The translations under genes and the position numbers were made by a program. From Nocardioides humi (GTDB taxonomy: Bacteria; Actinomycetota; Actinomycetes; Propionibacteriales; Nocardioidaceae), in the NCBI RefSeq assembly GCF_006494775.1, contig NZ_CP041146.1, positions 1,736,001 to 1,800,000 on the forward strand: 64,000 nucleotides of DNA. The letters run 5' to 3'. Below, piece by piece: positions 29,013-37,888 of this stretch. How positions within the stretch are numbered: position 1 is the stretch's first letter; every line of letters starts with the position of its first letter. The notes under the pieces are model-generated. The model saw nothing but the letters and a program-made list of their open reading frames with translations, searched no databases and was not told the origin of the DNA.

Positions 29013-30539
29013 TCAGCCCAGGGAGACGCCGAGGAGCCTCGGCTTGCCGAGGAGGTTGTCCTCGAAGCCGGAGACGTCCTCGCCGAGGGCGATCAGGTTG
29101 TCCGGGAAGGAGATCGGCAGGAAGGACGCGTTCTCGAAGACCGCCCGGGCGGCCTCCTGGAAGCCGGGCGCCCGCTCCGCGTTCTCCAGCGACGCGTCGG
29201 TGCTCGCCAGCGCCTCCGCGAGGCCCGGGGTCGCCAGGCCGGAGACGTTGTAGAAGCTGCTCTCCGAGAAGAGCACGTCGAACGCCATCTTGGGGTCGGG
29301 ACGTCCCGTGAACGCCGACAGCAGGGCGGGCTCGGCGTGATCGACGAAGTACGCGTTGACCGCCTGGACGCCCTCCAGGGGCTTCAGGTCGACAGTGACG
29401 CCGACAGCTGCCCACTGCTGCTGCAGGATCTCACCCATCCGGACGGTGCCGGCGTCGGCGCTGAGCAGCATGTCGAAGGTCAGGTCCGATGCGCCGGCCT
29501 CCGCGAGCAGCGTGCGGGCGAGGTCCGGGTCGAAGTCGTAGGCCAGATCGCCGTTCGCGGCCCAGTAGCCGTCCGGGAACGGCCCCGACGCCGGGCTGCC
29601 CAGGCCGAAGTAGGCGCTCTGCACGATCGTCTTGCGGTCGATCGCGAGGTTCAGCGCCCGGCGGACGCGCACGTCCTTCAGCTCCGGCGAGCCGATGTCG
29701 AAGTACACCTGGTCTACCCACAGGCGCGGCGTCCTGACCAGCTGGATGCCCGACTCGTCGTCCAGCTCGGCGGCGTCGGCCGGCGCATAGCCCAGCGCGA
29801 CGTCCTGCTTGCCGGACCGCAGCGAGGTGGCTCGGGTGGTCGGGTCGGCGATCACGTTGAACTGGATCTCCGGCACGCGCACCGCGTCGGCGTCCCAGTA
29901 GTCGTCGAACCGCTCGACGCGGAGGAACTGGCCACGGTTCCACTTCACGATCTCCCACGGGCCGGCGCCCACCGGGTGGTCGCTGACGTCGCCGTCGCTC
30001 TCCTCCACCGCGGCCGGCGAGACCATCATGCCGGCGCGATCGGAGAGGACCATGAGCAGCGAGGCGTCCGGCTCGGACAGCTCGAGCGTCACGGTGAGCG
30101 GGTCGTCGACCCGGATCGAGGTGACCGAGGCGAGGTCGACCGCGACGTTCGAGCCCTCGCCCTTGGCGCGCTCGAGGTTGAACCGGACCGCCTCGGCGTC
30201 CAGCGCGGTCCCGTCGTGGAAGGTCAGTCCCTCCCGCAGGGTGAGGGTGAGCTCCTCCGGGCTCGTCTGCGACCAGGACTCGACCAGGCCGGGCCGCGCC
30301 ACCATGTCGGCGTCGAAGCTGATCAGCGTCTCGTAGAGGGGGTAGAGCATCACGTGGTCCCCTCCGGCGCTGCCGAGGATGGGGTCGAGAGAGGACGCGT
30401 CGGCCGGCACCGCGACGTCCAGCCGCTGGTCCCCTCCCCCGCTGCCGCCGTCGCCACCGCAGGCGGTGACGGTCAGGGTGAGGGCGGCGACCATCGCCAC
30501 GCCCGCCCGCTTGAGCGTCATGAGCTTGCTTGACCTCAT
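29013..30539 (-). CDS. Family 5 extracellular solute-binding lipoprotein (DppA-like)
   Basis: 508-aa binding protein. The signal peptide ends in lipobox LTVTAC, so Cys anchors it outside the membrane. Domain features of the SBP_bac_5 family are clear: VPADASSLDPILG near the N-terminus, LREGLTFHDGTALDAEAV, and VRRALNLAIDRKTIV. The ATG at 30539 has AAGGAAGGAAG just upstream. Expected to capture the substrate of the cluster; ligands of this family range from peptides to glycosides and metal chelates, so the ligand cannot be named. Confidence 0.92.
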   Translation of the reverse strand: MRSSKLMTLKRAGVAMVAALTLTVTACGGDGGSGGGDQRLDVAVPADASSLDPILGSAGGDHVMLYPLYETLISFDADMVARPGLVESWSQTSPEELTLTLREGLTFHDGTALDAEAVRFNLERAKGEGSNVAVDLASVTSIRVDDPLTVTLELSEPDASLLMVLSDRAGMMVSPAAVEESDGDVSDHPVGAGPWEIVKWNRGQFLRVERFDDYWDADAVRVPEIQFNVIADPTTRATSLRSGKQDVALGYAPADAAELDDESGIQLVRTPRLWVDQVYFDIGSPELKDVRVRRALNLAIDRKTIVQSAYFGLGSPASGPFPDGYWAANGDLAYDFDPDLARTLLAEAGASDLTFDMLLSADAGTVRMGEILQQQWAAVGVTVDLKPLEGVQAVNAYFVDHAEPALLSAFTGRPDPKMAFDVLFSESSFYNVSGLATPGLAEALASTDASLENAERAPGFQEAARAVFENASFLPISFPDNLIALGEDVSGFEDNLLGKPRLLGVSLG

Positions 30540-30555
30540 GGTTTTCTTCCTTCCT

Positions 30556-30585
30556 TGACAGCGCTCGGCGCGCTGGGGTCTGTCA
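30556..30585 (-). promoter_or_regulatory. Intercistronic hairpin before binding-protein gene
   Basis: On the minus strand TGACA, then CAGCGC-GCCGA-GCGCTG, closing with TGTCA. It lies just upstream of the ribosome-binding site of the solute-binding protein, in the only sizeable gap (70 bp) between SDR and transporter genes. It may set mRNA ends and raise binding-protein levels. Weak evidence. Confidence 0.35.
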
Positions 30586-30609
30586 GGTGCGGCCCGAGCC
30601 GTCGTGCCG

Positions 30610-31365
30610 CTAGCGCAGCGAGTTGCCTCCGTCGGCGATCAGCGACTGGCCGGTCACCCAGTCCGCGGACACGCTGCACAGGAAGCTCACGACCGCGGCG
30701 ATGTCCGCGGCGCGCCCGACCCGGCCGAGCGGCGTCGCGCGCCGGACGGCCTCCTTGAGGCGTTCGGGATCCGCGGTGATCTCGGCCAGGGCGTCGGTGT
30801 CGACGACGCCGCCGACAGCCGTGTTGGCGGTGACGCCCCGGTGCCCGAGCTCGGCGGCCAGGTAGCGCACGACGCTCTCGACCGCGGCCATGGACGCCGC
30901 GATCGGCGCGTAGCCGGGAACGTGCCGGTGCGTGCCGGTGCTCGTCACCGCCACCACCCGGCCGCCGCCGTCCAGGTCGGCGCCGGCGGCCTCGACCAGG
31001 CTGAGCAGCGCCCCGAGCCGGGCCGCGAACATCTCCTGGTACGCCGCCAGGGGCACGTCCAGGGACGGCCCCAGGCCCGGGTGGTCCGCACCGAAGCCGG
31101 TGGCGTTCGAGACGATCGCACGCACCGGTCCCAGCGCCGCCCGGGCGTCGATCACGAGCCGGCGGCACGACTCGGGTGAGCGCACGTCGACCTGGTAGGC
31201 CGCCGCTCTCCCGCCCTGACGCTCGATCGTCGCGACGAGGTCCCTCGCGGCGTCGGCCCGTGCGAAGTAGCCGACGGCGACGTCGTACCCGTCCCTGGCC
31301 AGGCGCTCGGCGACCGCGCGGCCGATGCCCCGGCTCGCACCGGTGACGACGGCGAGCCCGCTCAT
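30610..31365 (-). CDS. SDR oxidoreductase resembling FabL, active-site Lys replaced
   Basis: 251-aa Rossmann-fold protein with TGASRGIGRAVAERL and the DGGNSLR C-terminus. In the FabL-like Y-x6-K arrangement the Tyr is present (GYAPIAASMAAVE, Tyr152) but the Lys position is Met159 (codon ATG). The rest of the fold looks intact. Either catalysis differs, or the protein is an inactive or binding paralogue. ATGA overlap with the crotonase gene upstream. Confidence 0.8.
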   Translation of the reverse strand: MSGLAVVTGASRGIGRAVAERLARDGYDVAVGYFARADAARDLVATIERQGGRAAAYQVDVRSPESCRRLVIDARAALGPVRAIVSNATGFGADHPGLGPSLDVPLAAYQEMFAARLGALLSLVEAAGADLDGGGRVVAVTSTGTHRHVPGYAPIAASMAAVESVVRYLAAELGHRGVTANTAVGGVVDTDALAEITADPERLKEAVRRATPLGRVGRAADIAAVVSFLCSVSADWVTGQSLIADGGNSLR

Positions 31366-32162
31366 GCCGGCTCCCCGAGTCCCCCGAAGCCGACCTGATC
31401 ACCGGCGGCCGCCCGCGCGTAGCGCTCGCGCGCCGCCTGCTGCAGGCGCAGCGACTCCGGCGTCGCGAGGAGCTCCCCGAACGCGCCGCCCTCGAGGCGG
31501 AGGGCGTCGGAGAGCCCGAGCTCCGCACCCTCGCGCAGCACCCGCTTGGCGGCCGCCACCGCGGCGCGCGGCAGGTCCGCCAGCGCGGCCGCGGAGGCAC
31601 GGACCTCGGCACGGAAGTCGCCGGTGAGGACCCGGCTGACGATCCCGAGCCGGGCCGCGTGGTCCGCGTCGACCCGCAGGCCGGTGATCACGAGGTCGGT
31701 GGCGGGTCCCCGGCCGATCAAGCGGATCAGGCGCTGGGAGCCGCCCGCTCCCGGGATGATGCCCAGCGCGGTCTCGATCGCGGAGAAGTGGGCGCGCGGA
31801 CCGGCCCAGCGCAGGGTGCAGGCCAGCGCCAGCTCCAGCCCTCCGCCCCACGCCTGGCCGTCGATCGCGGCGACGACCGGCTGCGGCATCGTCTCGATCA
31901 GGCGCATCGTCGTGTACCACGCCCGCGCCTCCGGCACGGGGCCGTCGGCGAGGCGGCCGAGCTCGTCGAGGTCGGCGTGCGCGATGAAGCGGTCCTCGTC
32001 GGCGCTCGCCAGCACGATGACGGCCGCGTCCGGGTCGTCCGCGAGGTCGGACAGGTGCGCGCCGAGCTCCTCGAGGGCGGCGAAGGTGAGGAAGTTGCGA
32101 GGCGGGTTGTCGTAGACGAGCTCGACCACGCCTCCGGCGCGCTCGAGGTTCCAGAGCGGCAT
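31362..32162 (-). CDS. Enoyl-CoA hydratase/isomerase (crotonase) family protein
   Basis: 266-aa crotonase-fold protein. Oxyanion-hole segments are HADLDEL and DGQAWGGGLELALACTLRWA. The first catalytic Glu position is filled (SAIETALGIIPGAGGSQRL). The second is Asp rather than Glu (GPATDLVITG), so hydratase chemistry is possible but not certain. Starts 1 nt after the CocE-type gene, and overlaps the FabL-like SDR. Presumed step in CoA-thioester breakdown. Confidence 0.88.
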   Translation of the reverse strand: MPLWNLERAGGVVELVYDNPPRNFLTFAALEELGAHLSDLADDPDAAVIVLASADEDRFIAHADLDELGRLADGPVPEARAWYTTMRLIETMPQPVVAAIDGQAWGGGLELALACTLRWAGPRAHFSAIETALGIIPGAGGSQRLIRLIGRGPATDLVITGLRVDADHAARLGIVSRVLTGDFRAEVRASAAALADLPRAAVAAAKRVLREGAELGLSDALRLEGGAFGELLATPESLRLQQAARERYARAAAGDQVGFGGLGEPA

Positions 32163-32163
32163 G

Positions 32164-33800
32164 TCAGGGCCGGCCTTCCTGTGGCAGGACGTCGAGGGAG
32201 AGCGCCGACTCCGCGAGGTGGAGGTCGACGACGACGGTGCGGGCCTCGGCGGAGGTGCTCGAGGGCGCGCCGGTGCTGAGGTTGCGGTCGAGGTGCGGGA
32301 AGGCGCTGCCCGCGACGAGCAGGCCCAGCCGGTGCCCGCGCCCGAAGCGCTGCGCGGCGTACCCGAGGTCGACGCGGACCCGTGTGGGCGTGTCGTCGGC
32401 GGGGCGGCCGAGCACGTGGCTCAGCCGCGCCACGCCCTCGGCGACCGGGTAGACCCGGCCGTCAGGACGGACGTCGACCAGGCGGACGACGAGGTCGGCG
32501 TCCGGCCGGCTCACCGACACCGTCAGGTCCGCGCGGACGCCGCCGACGACGTCGAGCGGCTCGTCGAGCTCCGCGGTCAGGTAGCTGAGCACGTCGGGCC
32601 GGTCGAGCTGCCGGCCCAGGTCGATCGGCCCGGGCGTGGATCGCCCGAGATGGATGACCCGGCCGCCGCGGCTCGGCACCGGGTCGAGCGGGTCGTGGGC
32701 GTAGCCGTCGACGGTGCCGGCCGGCGCCGGCTCGTGGCCGAGCCCGCCGGCCGGTGTCGGATGCAGCACCCGGGCCCGGGCGGCACGGGGCGGCCAGGCG
32801 TCGGCCGTGCGCCACTGGTCGGCGCCCATGAGGAAGTACCCGACCTCGTGCCGCGGCGCGGCCGCCGCGGGATCCGCGAAGAAGGCCAGCTGCTGGGCCG
32901 GCACCGCCGCCGCCCCCGCGGAGGCGGTGATGCCGAAGTTCAGCTCGCCGGTGTGGTGCGGCAGCGGTCCGGTGTGCGCCCACGGGCCCACGACGAGGCG
33001 GTGCGGCAGGTCGGGATGCGCACGCACGGCGTCGCGGAAGGCGTCGATCGTGGCGGAGGCGAAGACGTCGAACCAGCCCGTCGTGACGAACACCGGCACC
33101 TCGATCGCGGCCGGCTCCCACTCGGGGGTGGTCGGCACCCGGCCGGCCAGCAGCGCCGGGATGTCGATCGGGAAGCCGCGCAGCCGCGCCAGCGGACCAT
33201 CGGCCAGGGGCAGCGCCGTCAGGGCCGGCTCCGGGTCGAGGAGCAGGGCGTGCAGGGTGGCGACCGTCTCGGCGTCGGCGTCCTCCGGGCGGCGCCGCAG
33301 CCAGTCCGCGGCCATGTAGAGCAGCCAGCTGACGACCTGCTCGAGGCGCATCGCGCCCCCGAGCTCGCGCAGGTCGCGGCTGCCCGAGGTCACCATCGCG
33401 GCGGCCACGCCGGCCAGGCTCGGCGGGCGCTCGGCGGCGCCGAGGAAGGAGACGATGCCGCCGTACGACGTCCCCGCGAGGATCACCCGGCCGTCGCACC
33501 ACTCCTGGCGGGCGACCCACTCGACGGTGTCGTAGGCGTCGTGCGCCTCCTGGTCCCACATGATCGGCTCCCAGTCGCCTTCGGAGCCGAACCGTCCCGG
33601 GTGTCCTGGCAGACGGCGGCGAAGCCGCCGTGGACGCAGTCGGCCGGTCGCAGCACGTCCGAGGAGATCAGCCGGCGCCCGTACGGCGTCCGGAAGAGCA
33701 CCGCGGGCCGGGGCTCGCCGTGGTGCCACACGTCGGCCCTCAGGGTCACGTCGTCGCGCATCGGCGTCTCGACGTCGCCGAGCCAGAACGCCGCGGTCAT
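32164..33800 (-). CDS. CocE/NonD-family alpha/beta hydrolase (X-Pro peptidase S15 type), frameshifted
   Basis: About 545 aa after repair. N-terminal MTAAFWLGDVETPMRDDVTLRADVW leads to the CocE core TPYGRR. The nucleophile motif is LAGTSYGGIVSF (Ser in GTSYGG), the Asp region is GWFDVFASATIDAF and the His is in VVGPWAHTG. A C-terminal jelly-roll domain of S15 hydrolases ends the protein (RLVDVRPDGRVYPVAEGVARLS). The break is at the CCC run 33596-33598; one base joins DTRG to RFGSEGDWEPI, a conserved CocE segment. It probably cleaves an ester or amide of the cluster substrate. ATGA overlap with the preceding SDR. Confidence 0.87.
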
Positions 33801-34564
33801 GCCGGGCCCGCCGTCTGGAGCATGCCCAGCCCCATCTCGTTCCAGCCGGCCGTCGCGCCTCCGTCGACCGTGATGACGCCGCCGTTCATGTACGACGAGC
33901 CGGGCAACGCGGCGAAGACGGCGGCGCGGGCCTGCTCCTCGGGACGGCTGAGGCGCCCGGCCGGCGTCGCCCGGAGGAATCCGTTGCGGGCCGGGCCGTC
34001 CTCGGGCCACAGGTCGTCGGCCATCGCGGTGCGGGTCGGCCCGGTGACCATCGCCACGGCGCGGATCCCCTGGGCCCCGTAGTCGACGGCGACCGAGCGG
34101 GTCAGGCCGATCACCGCGTGCTTGGCCATGTTGTAGACCGAGGACCTCGGCGTCGCCCCGACGCCGCACATCGACGCCGTGAAGACGAACACCCCGCCCC
34201 GTTCACGCATGTGCGGCACGCCGGAGCGCACGAGGTAGAAGTTGGCGTCGCAGCACACGCCCATCACGCGGCGGTAGTCGTCGTCCGAGATCGAGTGCGG
34301 ACGCCCGGGGATGCTGATCCCCGCGTTCCCGTGCACGACGTCCAGGCGGCCGTGGTCGGCCACGACGTCGCGGACCGCCGCCTCCACCGCGGCCGGGTCC
34401 GACACGTCGCAGCGCCGGATCCCGGGGCCCTCGTGCAGGTCCAGGCCCACCACGGTGGCGCCGGCCCGCTCGAAGAGCGCCATCGAGGCGGCGCCGATGC
34501 CCGACGCCGCGCCGGTGACGACCACGACGTGGCCGTCGAAGAGACCGAAGATGCTCTCGTCCAT
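33797..34564 (-). CDS. SDR-family oxidoreductase
   Basis: 255-aa classical SDR with TGAASGIGAASMALF, Asp in VVGLDLHEG suggesting NAD preference, HGNAGIS in place of NNAG, catalytic Ser in FTASMCGVG and YNMAK. Ends with VDGGATAGW. Located between the two crotonase/hydrolase modules of the catabolic cluster, 12 bp after the upstream crotonase gene. Likely an alcohol dehydrogenase acting on a CoA or ring-bearing intermediate. Confidence 0.9.
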   Translation of the reverse strand: MDESIFGLFDGHVVVVTGAASGIGAASMALFERAGATVVGLDLHEGPGIRRCDVSDPAAVEAAVRDVVADHGRLDVVHGNAGISIPGRPHSISDDDYRRVMGVCCDANFYLVRSGVPHMRERGGVFVFTASMCGVGATPRSSVYNMAKHAVIGLTRSVAVDYGAQGIRAVAMVTGPTRTAMADDLWPEDGPARNGFLRATPAGRLSRPEEQARAAVFAALPGSSYMNGGVITVDGGATAGWNEMGLGMLQTAGPA

Positions 34565-34576
34565 GGCGGTGTCTCC

Positions 34577-35395
34577 CTACTTCCCGACGAAGCGCGGGCG
34601 GCGCTTCTCGATGAACGCCGTGGCGCCCTCGAGCGCGTCCACGACCTCGGCGTTGTTGCGGATGTGGACGGCGTTCTGGAGGCGCAGCGCCTGTTGGACC
34701 GGCTGTCCGATCGCCTGCTCGCGCAGCTCCTTGAAGAGGCCGATCGCCGCGGTCGGCGCGCTCGCCAGCCGCTGTGCCTCGGCGAGCGTGGTGCTGACGA
34801 GGTCCTCGGGGGCGACGACCTTCGTGAAGATGCCGAGACGCTCGGCCTCGTCCGCGTCGAGCAGTGCGCCGGAGAGGTAGATCTCGGTCGCGCGTGCGGC
34901 ACCGACGAGCCGCGACATCATCACGAGGCCGCCGGCCTGCGCGACGTTCAGCAGGGCGCTGCCCAGGCGGGCCCGCGAGCTCGCGATCCGGACGTCCCCG
35001 GCGCAGGCCAGCTCGGCGCCGGCACCGGCCGCGTCCCCGTTGATCGCCATGATGACCGGGACCCGGCTGGTCACCAGCATCTCGATGATGCGCAGGTACA
35101 TCGGGTCCGGCGTGGTGCCGATCACCGGCGATCGCGTGTACTCGCCGCGCAGGTGCTCCTCGACGGCGCCGAGGTCGTCGCCCGCGCAGAAGGAGCGGCC
35201 CTCGCCGGTGATCACCAGGACGCGCGTCTCGCGGTCGGCCAGCGCTCGCTCGAGGACGGCGTACAGGTCCTCGCCGAGCTCGCGATCGATCGCGTTCAGC
35301 CGCTCCGGGCGGTTCAGCGCGATCCAGCAGACGCCGGGGTGGGGCTCGTGCGTGCGCAGCGTCGAGCAGGCGAAGTCCTCGTGCAGGGTGGTCAT
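34577..35395 (-). CDS. Enoyl-CoA hydratase/isomerase family protein lacking one catalytic Glu
   Basis: 272-aa crotonase-fold protein with RPERLNAID, the oxyanion-hole segments FCAGDDLGAV and NGDAAGAGAELACAGDVRIA, and C-terminal FIEKRRPRF as in many hydratases. The position of the first catalytic Glu (normally PE before the IPGAGG turn) reads LLNVAQAGG, so that Glu is missing, while Glu in ATEIYLSG is kept. Another crotonase reaction (isomerase, hydrolase, lyase) is possible. ATGA overlap with the SDR upstream. Confidence 0.87.
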   Translation of the reverse strand: MTTLHEDFACSTLRTHEPHPGVCWIALNRPERLNAIDRELGEDLYAVLERALADRETRVLVITGEGRSFCAGDDLGAVEEHLRGEYTRSPVIGTTPDPMYLRIIEMLVTSRVPVIMAINGDAAGAGAELACAGDVRIASSRARLGSALLNVAQAGGLVMMSRLVGAARATEIYLSGALLDADEAERLGIFTKVVAPEDLVSTTLAEAQRLASAPTAAIGLFKELREQAIGQPVQQALRLQNAVHIRNNAEVVDALEGATAFIEKRRPRFVGK

Positions 35396-36129
35396 TGGCG
35401 GTTCATTCCTCCATCGATGAAAAGTGACTGGCCCGTGACGTAGCCGGAGTCCTCGCCGAGGAGCCAGCTGATGGCGCCGGCCACGTCGTCGGGGCGTCCC
35501 AGGCGGCGCAACGGCAGGGTTCGGGCGACGCGCTCGGCGATCGAGCGCAGCTCGCCCTCGTCGAGCATCGGCGTGTCGATGAATCCCGGGCAGACGGCGT
35601 TGGCCCGGACTCCCCGGGGACCGAGCTCGACCGCCAGGGACCGGGTCAGCGTGAGCAGGCCGCCCTTGCTGGCGTCGTACGCGACCTGTCCGGCGAAGCC
35701 GGTCACCGCGATCGAGCACACGTTGACGACCGCCGGCGACCTCCCCGCCGCCAGCAGGTCGGCCAGGTCGCGCGCCAGGCGGAACGGCGCCCGCAGGTTG
35801 ACGTCGAGAACGGCGTCCCATCGCTCGTCGTCGTGGTCGGGCAGCGACGCCCTCAGCTCGATCCCGGCGTTGTTGACGAGCGCATCGAGCCCGCCGAGCC
35901 GCTCGAGCGCCTGCCCGGCGATCTCCGTCGGCGCCCGCGGGTCCCTCAGGTCGACCCCGGCCACGTGCAGCCCCGGCGGTCCCGGCTCCCGGTGCTGCCG
36001 GACGACGTCCGGCCGGTCGACCGCGAGGACCTGGGCCCCGTCGGCGAGCAGGCGGGCGGTCACCGCGGTGCCGATCCCTCCCAGCGCACCGGTGACGACG
36101 ACGCGTCGCCGGTCGAGCGGGCCACTCAT
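35392..36129 (-). CDS. SDR-family oxidoreductase
   Basis: 245-aa classical SDR with TGALGGIGTAVTARL, NNAG, Ser in NVCSIAVTGFAG, catalytic YDASKGG and PGFIDTPM. Ends FIDGGMNRQ. All key residues are present. The start overlaps the amidohydrolase stop (ATGA), so it is translated directly after it. Cluster role presumed oxidation of a hydroxyl intermediate. Confidence 0.91.
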   Translation of the reverse strand: MSGPLDRRRVVVTGALGGIGTAVTARLLADGAQVLAVDRPDVVRQHREPGPPGLHVAGVDLRDPRAPTEIAGQALERLGGLDALVNNAGIELRASLPDHDDERWDAVLDVNLRAPFRLARDLADLLAAGRSPAVVNVCSIAVTGFAGQVAYDASKGGLLTLTRSLAVELGPRGVRANAVCPGFIDTPMLDEGELRSIAERVARTLPLRRLGRPDDVAGAISWLLGEDSGYVTGQSLFIDGGMNRQ

Positions 36130-37106
36130 GCGACGGCGTCCTCGCGGCGGACCAGCAGTCGCACGGCGTTGTCGCGCAGCCACGCCGTGCGGACGTCGGG
36201 GGCGATCGGGAGGACGGACACCGCCTCGGCGACCGACGCGAGTCCCTGCGCGTGCGTCCAGCTCGTCGAGCCGAAGAGCACGCGGTCCCGCACCGATCGG
36301 GAGCCGTGGAGGAACAGCGGCTCCCAGCCCGAGCCCGCGGCGGCCATCGTCCGCGGATGGTGCGAGGAGAACTCCAGGTACACGTTCGGGTGCCGCTGCA
36401 GGAGCGCGACCGCCTCCAGGACCCAGGGCCACCCGCCGTGGCCCAGGACGATGCGCAGGCGCGGGTGACGGGTGGCCAGCGCGTCGATGACCTGCGGGCC
36501 GCTGATCGCCATGGGGGACGGCGAGAAGTTCTGTCCGCTGTGGATCCAGACCGGCAGCTCCCGGTCGGTGGCGAGCGCCCACAGCCCGTCCAGGGCCGGG
36601 TCTCGCGGATCCACGCCGTCGAGGAACGGGATCACCGACAGCCCCGGCATCCCGAGCTCGTCGACCGCTCGCACCGCCTCGACGACCGCGGCATCCGGGT
36701 CCGCCAGCGAGACGCCGCCCCAGGGCACGAAGCGGTCGCTGAGCCGCGCGATCTCGGCGACGTGGTCGTTCACGGTGCCGCCCGCACAGGGCCACGGGCC
36801 GCCGTGGATCACCTGCACGATGTCGTGCCTCTCGAGCTCGGCGACCCGCTCCCGCGGATCGAAGGCCGCCGCGGCCACGTCGGCCAGATCCTCGATCGCG
36901 GCGTCGAGGTCCTCCGCCAGCGCGGCCAGCACCTGCCGGGTGGAGCGACCGGACATCGCGGCGAAGCGGGCCGCGAACACCACGCCGTAGCGCGGGGCGG
37001 CGGTGAGCAGCGCCCCCAGGTAGGCACGCCAGCCCTCGCGGCGCAGGACGACGTCGCACATGTCGACGACCGCGGCCCGCGAGGTGAACGGCATCACAGA
37101 GTGCAT
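36126..37106 (-). CDS. Amidohydrolase family 2 protein (ACMSD-like)
   Basis: 326-aa TIM-barrel metal hydrolase or decarboxylase of the Amidohydro_2 group. It has VIHGGPWP, a central metal-ligand His in LPVWIHSGQNF, VLGHGGWPWV and the late FGSTSWTHAQG, where the usual Asp of GSDxP is Thr. The ATG at 37106 is 3 nt inside one arm of the divergent operator; ATG 37094 is an alternative start. It is the first gene of the 13-gene catabolic run. The related families decarboxylate or hydrolyse aromatic and lactone acids. Confidence 0.82.
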   Translation of the reverse strand: MHSVMPFTSRAAVVDMCDVVLRREGWRAYLGALLTAAPRYGVVFAARFAAMSGRSTRQVLAALAEDLDAAIEDLADVAAAAFDPRERVAELERHDIVQVIHGGPWPCAGGTVNDHVAEIARLSDRFVPWGGVSLADPDAAVVEAVRAVDELGMPGLSVIPFLDGVDPRDPALDGLWALATDRELPVWIHSGQNFSPSPMAISGPQVIDALATRHPRLRIVLGHGGWPWVLEAVALLQRHPNVYLEFSSHHPRTMAAAGSGWEPLFLHGSRSVRDRVLFGSTSWTHAQGLASVAEAVSVLPIAPDVRTAWLRDNAVRLLVRREDAVA

Positions 37107-37154
37107 GAACGTTTGTTTACCAGTGCTCGCACGTCCGCGTCAACAAACGTTCAT
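37105..37154. promoter_or_regulatory. Divergent TetR operator: 13-bp perfect inverted repeat
   Basis: ATGAACGTTTGTT at 37105-37117 and its exact inverse AACAAACGTTCAT at 37142-37154. Each arm contains its own AACGTT palindrome, so two binding sites are possible, one beside each divergent gene. One arm overlaps the amidohydrolase start codon, and the other ends 9 bp before the TetR -10 element. This is the expected layout for a TetR protein that represses both its own gene and the catabolic operon. Confidence 0.75.
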
Positions 37155-37163
37155 ATATTCGTG

Positions 37164-37169
37164 TACGGT
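37164..37169 (+). promoter_or_regulatory. -10 element of the TetR gene, probable leaderless start
   Basis: TACGGT, 6 nt, then GTG at 37176. It decides the start codon in favour of 37176 over GTG 37161. Confidence 0.5.
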
Positions 37170-37175
37170 CGGGTC

Positions 37176-37801
37176 GTGACCACCGCGAAGACCGACGCGC
37201 GCCAGACCGACACGGCCCGGCGCATTCTCGACGTGGCCACCGAGCTGTTCTTCACCAACGGCTACCCCGCGACCTCGGTCCGCCAGATCATGCAGGCGTG
37301 CAACGTCACGGCGGGCTCGCTGTACAACCACTTCGGGTCCAAGGAGGACGTGCTGTACGCGATCCTCATGCGATCCCTCGACGACTCGGTCGCGTCCCTC
37401 CTGCACGCGCACCGCACCGCGGACGACAACGCGACCGCCCAGCTCCGCGCCCTGGTGGGGGCGATCTCGATCTTCCACTCGGAGCGGCAGCTCGAGGGAC
37501 TGGTCAGCCAGACCGAGTGGCGACACCTGCCCCCGAGCGGGCCGCCGACGTCCTCGAGCAGCAGAAGAGGATCCGGCGGCTCTTCGAGGGCTGCCTGCGA
37601 CGCGGGATCGCCGACGGCGAGTTCACCCTCGCCGCGGTCGGCGCCGACACCGACATCACCGCCAAGTCGATCCTCGACCTGTGCATCAACGCCGGCAAGT
37701 GGTTCCGGACCCACGGCCGGCTCAGCGCGCCGGAGCTGGCGCGGCAGCACGTGGAGCTGGTCACGCAGATGGTCGGAGCGACACCATCTCGCGCGACCTA
37801 G
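37176..37801 (+). CDS. TetR-family transcriptional regulator of catabolic cluster, frameshifted
   Basis: About 208 aa after repair. The N-terminal HTH is clear: RRILDVATELFFTNGYPATSVRQIM then VTAGSLYNHFGSKEDVLYAIL. The C-terminal ligand domain continues SQTEWRHLPPERAADVLEQQKRI across a break at the run of five C (37530-37534), repaired by one base. Divergent from the 13-gene catabolic run, with an inverted-repeat operator between. FadR/KstR-like use of a CoA-thioester as inducer is a reasonable guess given the crotonases and ligase. The 3' end is 8 bp from the tRNA-Gln gene. Confidence 0.85.
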
Positions 37802-37809
37802 GAGACGGG

Positions 37810-37888
37810 CTCCCCAGGTAGGAGTCGAACCTACGTCGCTAGTCCTGATTCAAAGTCAGGCGGGCCCTGCCGGCAGACCAACTGGGGA
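37810..37888 (-). tRNA. tRNA-Gln (UUG)
   Basis: Cloverleaf on the minus strand: acceptor TCCCCAG/CTGGGGA, anticodon stem CCTGA/TCAGG with loop CTTTGAA (anticodon TTG), T arm GTAGG-TTCGACT-CCTAC. The U1-A72 pair and G73 discriminator are the known identity features of tRNA-Gln. No CCA is encoded. The variable loop is 9 nt and there is one extra nucleotide between D and anticodon stems, both slightly unusual. Confidence 0.85.
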
